A program made the position numbers and the translations under genes. The notes under the pieces were generated by a model that had not been told where the DNA came from, ran no database searches, and saw only the letters and a program-made list of their open reading frames with translations. A stretch of 64,000 bases of DNA from Mytilus galloprovincialis (lineage: Eukaryota > Mollusca > Bivalvia > Mytilida > Mytilidae). Shown piece by piece: positions 24,301 to 36,300 of the stretch; position 1 is the first letter of the stretch; each line of letters starts with the position of its first letter. The DNA is taken from positions 54,902,439-54,966,438 of the forward strand of contig NC_134847.1 in assembly GCF_965363235.1 (NCBI RefSeq), in the 5' to 3' direction.

Positions 24301-27300
24301 CGACAAGGAATCCATCGCATCAGACAACACAAATTGTGAACGAGAGACGGTGTCTGTTCTCCTTGGAGCATCTAATTGCATTAGGCTGGGTCATATCGAC
24401 GATTCGGTAGTGAACGCTTCAATATCTGGAGGATCCTTTGACAAAATTGAACAAAACATTGATCTAGCTTTTCAAAAAACTGAAAACAAAGATATTGAAA
24501 AGGTTGTTATCTGTCTAGGCACAAACGACATAAGTAGAAATAAAAGTGACTCTGATCAAATAAACCTTCTTGTAACAAGCGCTGTCAATCGTGTAAAGTC
24601 TAGCTTTCCAGAGGCACAGATAGGCCTTTGCAATATCATACCGCGAAAAGGCAACGGCGCTCAGTTTCAGAAAATAAATGAAACAACCAAAAACGTAAAT
24701 AGTTTCATGAAAAAACTTTGTGTTCGAGAACAATTTGTAGCATTTGTTGATATAAATGATCAATTTTATAAACACGGAGCTGTAATCAGAACGTTGTTTG
24801 ATAAAAATGACAGTAGTGGGGTACACGTCAGCACAGAGGGCGCACAAAGAATTAACAGTAAACTGTGTGAGTTTCTAAATAGCCCAAACACAAACGTCGT
24901 CGTATCAAACACTCCGATTGATCGAAAACGCAACAGAAGTGACAAAACTACTCCAACATCTGCAGACCGGACATCCAAAGTATCAAGAAAAGAGACAGGA
25001 ATAGATCATGATTAAACCCATGTGAATAAACACTCAGACTACTTAATCTGATTTTAATGTTAAAAAACAAATATTTAAAAAAAACAAAACAAACAAAAAC
25101 AAACAAACAAAAAACAAAAATGTATCACTGTAAATATTATGTCCACTTTTTTAAACATATTTTTCGTATGTATATGTTATTTAAAAATAATTCGTTTATA
25201 TGCCTATATGTATATATTGCAAAAAGTGCAAACATTGCTAAGCTATACCAAACTGTATTGTTAAATATTGAGAAGATGAATAAGTATCTGTTTATTATAC
25301 CTTTTACGGTTTTTAAACGACGCTTAGTATTGTTATATGATGAGAACATGAATGAGTATCTGTTTATTACACCTTATACGGTTTTTAAACGACGCTTTAT
25401 GATTAAAGTTTTACCTGATTTGTTTACACAAAGGTATACACATAAACGATCCGTTAAGTTTATTGTTCCAAATAGATATAATCAGGTTCAAAGCATTCAA
25501 GTGAAACATTTAAATGACGAAAGAAAGAAACAAAAAACTATTCGATCTTAATATGTCTTTGTCAATTGCTTCTATAAACGTAAATGGTTTACGAAACAAT
25601 AAAAAACGAGATATGATTTTTAATTGGTTAGTTTTAAAAAAGTTCGATATTATTTGTCTTCAAGAAACACATTGTTCAAAATCTGATATTGATAACTGGG
25701 GTAATGACTGGAAAAAATTTGGGGGAGGGGAATCAGTTTGGAATTGCGGAACTTCTGATTCAAGGGGAGTGGGATTCCTATTGCAAAAGAATTTTTCCGA
25801 AAATGTAACTTTTATAAATCACGATGAAAACGGAAGATGTCAAATGTGTGACATAAAAAAAGATAATGCTGTATATCATATTATTAATGTATATACACCG
25901 AACAACGGTTCCGATAGAAAGACTTTTTACGAAAATTTGCGCAACTTAAATAAAGTGTATGACGATGATAGCGTTGAACACTACACCGTATTATTGGGAG
26001 ACTTTAATTGTACTTTAGACAAAAAAATAGACAGAATGCCATCACATCAAAATAATGACGTCGGTACAATTGAATTAAAAAATCTTTTATTGAGATATGA
26101 ATTAGATGATATATGGAGATCTCGATTTCCAGATACAAAACGTTATACGTTTCAGAGAGGAAACTCTAAGTCTCGTATAGATTTTATTTTCTGCAGCAAA
26201 TCGTTGAATAGTAAAATATTTAACACTCGTATATCTCATTTCCCATTTAGTGATCACGAAATAGTTACATCAAAAATTAAGTTAGATGATATAGAAAGAG
26301 GGCCGGGTATGTGGATTATGAACTTAAATACAATTAAATCTGAGCAGTTTTCAAATGCTTTTAAAATCTTTTGGGAAGGATGGAAAAATAGTAAAGACAA
26401 ATATAATGATATACAAGAATGGTGGGATATTACCAAAAGTAAAATAAAATTTCTAACAATTGATGTAAGTAAAACACTAAATCGAGTATATAATAACAAT
26501 CACATTAAAAAACTTGAAAAACAACTCGAAGCATTAAAATTAGTAGAGGAAAAAACAAGTATCACCAATTCTAGAATAACCGAAATTGAAAGCGAAATTA
26601 AGGATATTTATACAAATTTGACAGAATCTGCGAAAATTAGGGCAAAAATTAAATGGTCAGAAGAAGGTGAAAAATCAACGAAATATTTTTTTAGTTTAGA
26701 AAAGAAAAATGGCCAAAACAAGTTATGGAATCGTATAAAAACAAAAACGGGTGAATATAAATATGATATTGATTCGATATTAAAAGAACAAGTAAATTTC
26801 TATTCCACACTTTTTACGGCTGAAGGGTGGGACAAAAATAGCGGTGAAAAGCTTTGCCAATTTATTGAAAATAAGGTAAGTTCGGACGATAAGGAGATGC
26901 TTGATAGTAATATAAATATGGAAGAATTAGAAAAAGTGCTCAAAGATCTCAAGACTAACAAATCACCAGGTGAGGATGGCATTATATCTGAATTTTACAT
27001 ACTGTATTGGGATATATTAAAAAATGATTTTTTCACACTCCTTCAAGAAATATTTGATAAAAATGTCTTAAGTAAATCACAACATAAAGGGGTTCTTACG
27101 TTATTACATAAGGGTGGTGAAAGGGAAAATATTAAAAATTGGAGACCTCTTACATTACTTAACACCGATTATAAAATCATAGCAAAACTTCTTGCAATGA
27201 GACTGAAAAAAGTCTTACCGAAAATAATACATTCAGATCAAAAAGGGTTTGTAAAAGGAAGAAACATTAGTGATGCTAACAGATTAATTCAAGATATAAT

Positions 27301-30300
27301 AGACTATATTGACAACGAAGATGAAGATGGAATAATAATATTTCTTGATCAACAAAAAGCTTTTGATAGGGTTGAATGGGAATGGGTGGATTTTGTATTA
27401 GAAAAGTTTAATTTTGGGGGGAAATTTAGACAATGGATTAAAATGTTACTCTATGATGCTATTACTTGTATAAAAACAAATGGACATGTTTCAAAATATT
27501 TTTCGATAACACGTTCGGCCAGACAGGGCTGTCCAATAGCACCCCTTATATATATTTTGCAAGCAGAACCAATGGCATGTGCAATACGAGGTAACAAGGA
27601 AATTGAAGGAATTCAAATACCTGGTGAGGGGGGAAAAAGTATAGAAACTAAATTATGCATGTTTGCTGATGACACTCAGCTTTTTAACAAAAATGAGAAA
27701 TCAGTAGAAAAATCTTTTGATGTCCTAACGCTATACGAAAAAGCTTCGGGATCTAAAATTAATTTTGATAAAACCAAAGGTTTACTTATAGGATCTCTTA
27801 AAAGGAAAAAACTAAAATTTAATAAAATTAAATGGATTACAGGTAGTGTAAAAACCCTCGGAGTAAATCACGGATATGAAATTGATAATGATGCTATATG
27901 GCAAAGTATAATAGAAAAGATTAAAAACTGTGTCCACGTTTGGAAAAGCAGGAAACTTTCATTTAGTGGTAAAACCTTAATTGTAAAAAATTTCATATTG
28001 CCCATGTGTAGTTATGAAATTGAAATGCGGGGAATTCTTGAAAAATATTCAAAAGAAATAAACAATAATATTTGGAATTTTATATGGGATGGGAAAGTTA
28101 ACCAAATAGAAAGACAGGTTTGTTGTCTTGATATAACAAAGGGCGGAATGGGCATGATTAGTATAGACTTATTCATTAGAAGTAAACAAATAAAGTCTCT
28201 TTATCGCATTCTCCATGAACCATTAGAAAGCTGGAATGCGATTGGCAAGTATTGGCTTCGACACTTTGACAACAAGTATAATGATCAGTATTTTTTATGT
28301 AAATGTTCAAATATTAAAGGACTAAATATTAAAAATATTCCTTTATTTTATCAGAAAATGATTTTTACATGGTCTAATTTTCTAAAAATTGGAGATAATC
28401 CCAAAACTAAGAACGAGGTACTTAATATGAGACTATTTGGTAATTCAAAAATTTCATTTCAAAATAAGCCATTGTTTTTTTCTTCCTTTCTAAATAGTAA
28501 CATGAAATATATCAAAGACATATGGAATGTAGAAACCAACAAATTTAACAGTTGTTGTTCTATATTTGAAAAACTTGTAGATAAAAGAAACTGCATATCG
28601 GAATTTTCAAGAATTAAAAGTGCAATACCAATTGACTTCTTACAAATGTTAGAAATTGATAATGAAATTAATAAGAAACCAAACATAGAATTGAAACTTT
28701 CTAATGAAATGGTTATATTAGACAGATTTGGGAAAACAATCAAACCAAAAGAATTAAAACTAAAATATATTCGAGACATGATTAATAAGAATATATATCC
28801 AAAATGTCAACTTAAATGGCAAGAATTTTATGGCCACGAAATTAATTGGAAAATAGTATGGGGCAATTTGAAAAAAGTTAAAATCACCAATAAAATGAAA
28901 GAATTTCAATGGAAATGCATTCACAATATCATATATACGGAAAGTAGACTTAAAAAAATGCAATTGTCAAACGGAAAATGTCATATTTGCCAAACTGTAA
29001 ATAATACTGAAAGTCTGCAACATTTATTTTTCGATTGTAATACAACAAAATTAATCATTAGTAAAATCAAAGATATTTTTACATTATGGAATATTCAATT
29101 AGATGATGATAATTTAAAACAGTTTATGCTTTTGGGAGATAGCAGTGGTCACTCGAACCAAAATTTACTTGTAAATCTATTTTTTATTTTGACAAAATGG
29201 TCCTTGTGGAAAATAAGAAACAAAATTAAATATGATGGGATAAAAATGTCCTCTACATATATTTTAAATCTTTGGAAATCATACATGGTAACACATCTGA
29301 AATCTGTACCCTGTTACTTATCAATTAATACATTAGACAAAGAGAAAATAAACACATTAATTAATTTCATACTATAAGTACATACCTTGCAGGAGATAGC
29401 AGTCATGTTGTCTGTTTTTTTTTTATATCTCTTTAATTTATATTGATTACGGTAATCCATGGTTTAAAGATGCACTCGATTATGTTAAAATGTTATGTGA
29501 ATCTGGTTTATAGGTGCACTCGTTTATGTTTATATAATGTTATATTATTTACCACTAGTAGTACATTCTATAAAGATATTCCTTTTTCACTCATTGTCAT
29601 ATAAAAGAATATAAGTATTATTACATGTATACTATTTTTTTTCGGATAATATAGTGCACATTTTTCAACCTCCTGCTTCCCGGACAGTTTGCTTAAATGT
29701 AAACGGGAATCCACAGTTTGCATCCTGGGCAACTGAGGAAATTGTAAACAGGAAATATTTGGAATAAACAAGTATCAATTTAAAAAAAAAAAAAAAAAAA
29801 AAAAAGAAAACCAAAGGTTATTTCAGTACTTACAAACTTAATCCCTTGATATAAGATTAATATATATTTATTTAATTTTTAATTCAACATGTTTCTAAAC
29901 CTGTCTGCATATATACAACTTTTTTCCATTGATTGTGTCTGTCTATAAAACTTTATTAACACTGGTTCATATTTGGAAGAAACTTATACCTGAAAGAAAG
30001 TTAAAATGTTCTCTTTTTATTGCATGTGTTGATAACCAATCATACAAATGTAGAATTGTGCTAATATATGTAATATAGGTTTGGTAATACATGTAATACT
30101 TGTGAATATGAGATGTTTATCTTCAGAGACCACCACAAGTATCTGAATATTCAAATTTTTTTCAGTAATTTGATTGTGTCTTTTAATTTAAATAGTTCAT
30201 GAGACTGGTTCAAGTTTGGAAGAAAGTCATACCTTAAGGATTCTTGACTAAGTTCTTTTTTTTGTTAACATAGTAATAGTGTAACTTTTGAATATAATAT

Positions 30301-33300
30301 TTTTATCTTCAGCATGTTCAGAGACCACCACAAGTATACAACCAGTATCCACAATCTCCATTGAACGTGATGAACGGTCGTAAATCTCCGTTATCTGGTA
30401 TGCCGATGTCAACTCCTCCTACAATGGTTCCTCAGAGAATGACAGAAGGACATTATTCACCGATAACAGATATGATGGGGATGACACCCCCTGGAAGGGG
30501 TGCAATGATAACTAGAGTAATGGAGGGACGTAGCTCGCCCCTGGCCGATGTGATGGGTATAACTCCACCTCGTCAGAATAACATGTCACCTGTGATGATG
30601 GGAAACAGCAGACAGTCTCCACTAGGTTTTTATCATTGCACTAGCATCTTGGTTTCAATTGGGTTTAATACTGTGGAATAATTTATTTCTTTGGATACAT
30701 TATATGAATTTTTTAGGATATATGAAATTGAAGCATGTCTAAAGAACACAACATAAAAAAATGTATTCCTAGAAAATATTTCTTCCACATGATGCATGCA
30801 TATAAAATATATATATACTATACATATCCCATATATACTCACCTACTACATGTACATGTATATTCAGTTTATAAGTAGTGCCTGATAATTTAATGATTTA
30901 CAAAATGTATATATATCCCTATTTTCTTAAATTTTTCCATCGGAAGTTCTGTATTATAATTTCCATTTTACACTGTTAGAGGTTTATGTCTTTTCCAGGT
31001 CAAATTGATATAGAAATACATAGTGAACCTACGACATTGACTAGAGAATATCGTTAATCAAATTACCAATAGCTATAATAGTCTTTCAGACTTTAAGATG
31101 TTCCTCTGTTAAATCTCTTGAGATTGAATCCTGAAAAAAAATAAATTTGAAGATCCATGATTAATCTATAAATATCAGTGTTACTTTACTGTCTCTCAGG
31201 ATGATGACCAAACTGAAAATTGAACATAGTTGCAATATACATTTTAAGCAATATCTTCAATCCTGCATATAAATCTTGAAATGATTTGTGGAAAATCTGA
31301 AGAATATTTCTATATAAATTTACAAAGAATTAATCCAACACATAACAATAAGTTCTGAATTTACAGTAATCTATCCTTTTGAATGCAAAAGTATAAAATT
31401 TACCTAGGCACCAAGCTGACGGTTTATACTTTATTTTGTAACTTTTTGTTTGTTATTAAACCTTTTTTCTTCAAAAAAAATGGAGCAATTAATTATACAT
31501 GTTATACATATGACACTTTTGCCATGTTATATTATAGCACTAGAAATATTTTTTTAAATCTTGATATTTTTTACTTGTTTGCCAAGCACTGTAATGATTT
31601 ATTCACCATCCTATTCAACACCATGAGGTTGTTATGACATTTAAGCAGAATTTGTTACTTATTTGTGCTAATTATTAGGGCCCCGCCTTTAGGCGGGTCG
31701 CCCTATAGTGATCAGTCCGTCTGTACGAATCTAGAGAACCATTATGATTTCATACTTAATACTTTACATGTTTATTAACCACCACCAGAGGGCGTGTCAT
31801 GATGTATGTACAACTTCCTAGGTCAACGGTCAAGGTCAAAAAACTTTGGTTTCAGTTGACAACCCTGTGTCCTGTGGTGAGGATCGTGTCCGCTCTATAT
31901 CTTGAGAACGGTTATGATTTCAAAGTTTATACTTGACATGTATATGAACCAACACCAGAGGGTGTGTCATAATTTATGAACGACTGCCTAGGGCAAAGTT
32001 AAAGGTCAAAAACTTTGGTTTCAGTTGACAACCCCATGTCCTATGGTAAAGATCGTGTCCGCTCTATATCTTGAGAACCGTTATCATTTCAAAGTTTATA
32101 CTTGACATGTATATAAACCAACACCAAAGGGTGTGTCATAATTTATTTACAACTTCCTAGGTCAAAGGTCAAGGTCAAAAACTTTGATTTCAGTTGACAA
32201 ACCCATGTCCTATGATAAAGATACAATTTTTTAATGCACATTATTCACAGCGGGGCCCACAGAGATGGCTCCCATCTCAATGATATCTAGTTCTTTATTC
32301 TTAATACATGTTATATTTAAGAATTCCCAATTTTCCTTTTTTTTTTTCTATTTTTGTAAACACTATCCAAATCCTATAAGTCTACGTTTAAGTCATTTAA
32401 AACATTTTGTTTCACATGGAAAAAAATGATTTGAATAATTAATTTAAAATCAAATTGATCTGGCAAGTTGATTGAAAAAAAGAGATTTTAAAATATTTGT
32501 TTCTATGTTGGATTATTAAGAGGATACAGAGCATGTAAATTACAACTAAATAAAAGGACTATTTAGGTGTTTTCCTTGAAATAAGTTCAAATTGAAGCAC
32601 AGAAGAATTAAGAGATAAAGCCAAAGATTATATGGTAATGGAATGCTTCTACACTACCATTTACTTGTATATCTTTATCACAGTAACATACTGAAATATT
32701 TCATATTTACAGTGTAATTTATGCTCTTAATAAATCTAAAAAGATCCAAATATTTCACACGGAAAATAACATGACGATAACTGAATACATGTACATATGA
32801 ATAGCTAGACAAATGGTTTTGTTTGTATTTTCTTTATGTTAGCTAGAATATTAATATTCAGAACTCTTGTATATGTGTACTAGATCTTGCCTTCAGATTT
32901 AAACTGCTTTAAACAAATCAGCTATTTTATAACTGTTTACATTTTGTTGTGAAAAATTTGAATACAAATGATACTAAGAATTAATTATTAAGAAAAAGAA
33001 AGGTCCTTAAGTTTCTTACTAGACACAACACTTGAAAAATCAGCATTGTGATATGCTATGTTGCTTGTTCATCTATTCAATTGTAAATGTAACTTATTTA
33101 AGTCATGGACCACTGTTCAGTGTCCCAGAAGTCTTGAAATAAGAATAGTCGTAAATAAAAAACTCTACAAAGAGTTACAACTTTTCAAGTAATGAAACTT
33201 TGGTTGTTTCATTGTGTTTAGTCAAGAAAGTTGAAGGATCTTTGTGAAAATTTTCCTAACCATGTTAACGGTGATCTATTTTTTTGCACAATAATTTCAA

Positions 33301-36300
33301 AAAAAATGCAGTAAATCGATGTGAATGTAAGATCCAGAATTCCACCACTGTCATAACTTATGTAATCTGTCAATGTGTGTATTCTACTTTCTAACAGGAA
33401 TGATGGGTTTAACACCAGGGCGTAGAACCACGCCTTCACCTCCCACTTATTCAGTGTCCCCTCTCATCATGCAATCACCTTTGTCTCAGGCACGATTGAT
33501 CTCACCCTATGCCAGGGGTCAGTTGTTGGAAATGTTGGGTAGGTCAATATCACAATAAAGAGATGTGGTATGGTTGCCGATGAGTCAACTAAGTAAATCA
33601 GAAAAAAGCACCAATATGAAGGATCTAGTAGTACAATATAAAAATAACTTTGGAACATTTCTTATTTTTTTAAGGTCCCTTAAAATCTAGTTTTTATATG
33701 CCCGTTTAAGGGACATATTATGGTATACTGTGTCTGTCTGTCCGTCTGTTGTCAATATGTCAGACATTACCTCAAAAACACTTTTATTAATTTGCATAAA
33801 ACTTAGGTAAATTGTTAAAATCTATTGACATAAGTTCCCTTTTGTTTTTTATAAATTTTAAATTTTACATTTCTGAGTTATGGAGTTTTATTCATTAAAA
33901 AAAAGGGGGATTTTCCAGTTTTTGGACAATTACTCAAGAATGCTTTTACCAACGTGCTAGAAATTTTGGTGAATTGTTAATATCTATTGACATGAGCTCC
34001 CTTTCTACTTTTATAAAATTTAGCTTGTACATTTCTAAGTTGTCGAGTTTTATTCTTAAAAAGGGGGATTTTCCAGTTTTCTGATAATAACTCAAAAATG
34101 CTTTCAGCAGTTCTCATGAAACATTGGTGAATTGTTGATAACTATTGATGTCAGCTCTCTTTTGATTTTCATAAATTTCTTATATATGACATTGAGAAGT
34201 CATTGTACTTTATTTTCATGCCCCATTTATGGGCATTATCATGATTATGTTTTCTGGTCTGCGCGTCCATTCCTCAGTCTGTCCCGCTTCAGGTTAAAGT
34301 TTTTGGTCAAGGTAGTTTTTGATGAAGTTGAAGTCCAATCAACTTGAAACTTAGTAAACATGTTCCCTATGACATTGTATGATATGATCTTTCTATTTTT
34401 ATGCCAAATTGGAGATTTTATCCCATTTTCACGGTCCACTGAACATAGAAAATGATTGTTCCCTATGATATAATCTTTCTAATTTTTATGCCAAATTAGA
34501 GGTTTTATCCCATTTTCACGGTCCACTGAACATAGTAAATGATAGTGCGAATGGATCATCCCTGTACTTGGGACACATTCTTGTTTGAAAATGCAACAGG
34601 TGTATCATGCGCTCATTGAGCAGATGTTTATTAATGGTGCAGCTTTACTGGTATACAAAAATAAAAATTGTGATTATGTACTTTGAATTATTTTCAGAAT
34701 TAAGAATTAAATTTGCTATTCTCAAGGAAAGTATTGAATATGTATCCCAAACCATCATAGATAAAAGATAATTAATCATGAAAGGGTAATTAAAGTACAT
34801 TTGTCTGATTGATAAATGACTAGGAAAAATAGGTATATCATTATAATTGTCACCCAATAAGGTTTTCTAAGCATAAGTTGAAGATCACTGTGTGTGTCTG
34901 TTAACAGTGCACAGAAAACATCTATTCAGACACTAATTTCTTATTACAAGTTTTAAATGATATTAATTAAATCCACTATATAGGATTTATTAGCTTGTGC
35001 ATGAGTTACACATATATTCATGTGATTGTATTAACATATATTTCATAAGTTAAATGTTGAAATAATAAAATGCTGTGTAAACTTTTTTATAGATTAAAAA
35101 TTGAACTATCTTAAGTAGATATCATAATCAATAGGGAGATGTTGTAGAATCTTCATGCTGTACAGACTTATTTAGTTATACATGTTATATATCCATTGAT
35201 AGTCCTAAAACACATTCGCTCTTATAGATCTCTTTAAGATCAGTCAGTTAGATATACAATCACATATATTTTCCATAATATTTTTACTACATTGAAGACT
35301 GCATATCTTTAATTTTCAGGGAGTAAACAAAAATAAGAATTTTATTTAGTAGTTTTTGTGTAGTGCACATTTATTTATTTATGTTCATCTTAATTGAATA
35401 CTTCTTTATAGTGCAAAAAAGATCAGAAAGAACATATGCATTGCATTTTTCTGTTAGAATTATATTTAAGTTATTTGTTTAAACAGCTAACAGAGGAGCA
35501 CCAACTGCACCCATTGGAATTCCGAGGCAGATGGGAAGAGGATCAGTACCACCAAATCATAGTCCTTATAATAGTCCAGCCCCACACCAACAGAGCCCAT
35601 ACACCAACAGAAATAATTCATATCATAGTCCTGCTAATCACCACCCTAGTCCAACAGCTAGATTTCCTATTCACCCTGGTCTAGGACACAGTCCTGCAGG
35701 CTTTAGTACTCCACAGCCAAACAGGTAATTTTTTTTAAAAGAAGGAAAAAGGTGAAAAGGTTTCTTCACAACAATAATAGGTGGAAGGCTATTTTTTCAA
35801 TGAAATGATAAATGAATATGGATATATTAGATAGACTTTTTTTTGCACTATGGTGATGGTTGGGGGTGGGAGGGGCACATGAAGGTGGGAGATATATATA
35901 TACCCTTCACAGCTTTATTAATAATTAACAGCAATCTCTCATTTAAAGAAGTTTACATTTTTCAAATAATGCTGAGGTGTTCTAAGCTGTCTTGTTAAAT
36001 GTATATTCACTTTTTATTGCCCTTGAATTGTTTAAGGACATCAATCATCTAGTTTTCTGTAAAATTCTTTGAAGTTGTTAAATTTCTTGCACTAACTGTA
36101 AACATAATATAATTACATAAGAACATGCATATTCATCATATGTATTATGATTGTTGTGTATTCAGGTGTAATAAGCCTAAGGCACAACATGTTATGTTCC
36201 CAAACAAGGTCTTCATTACGTTATAAGGAAAATTCATTCTTTATAAAAAATATTTTGGAACACAAAGTTGTCTTATTTGACAGTAATAGGTTGTAATAGG

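Larger units (their letters stand above)
23312..29803 (+). mobile_element. Full-length L1/Tx1-like LINE, apparently intact
   Basis: A 6.5-kb non-LTR retrotransposon in PATL1 intron 7, same strand as the gene. It is flanked by an 18-bp direct repeat, AAGAAAACCAAAGGTTAT, at 23294-23311 and 29804-29821. It has a ~228-bp 5' UTR, ORF1, a ~500-bp spacer, ORF2, a ~400-bp 3' UTR and a poly(A) tail (about 29782-29803). Both ORFs are open. An exact target-site duplication, long A-tail and intact frames point to a recent insertion. Clade assigned from RT motifs and the A-tail; a phylogeny could shift it. Confidence 0.92.

Noticed and set aside
24515-24847. Minus-strand frame inside the LINE ORF1
   Set aside because: Antisense shadow of a well-supported ORF.
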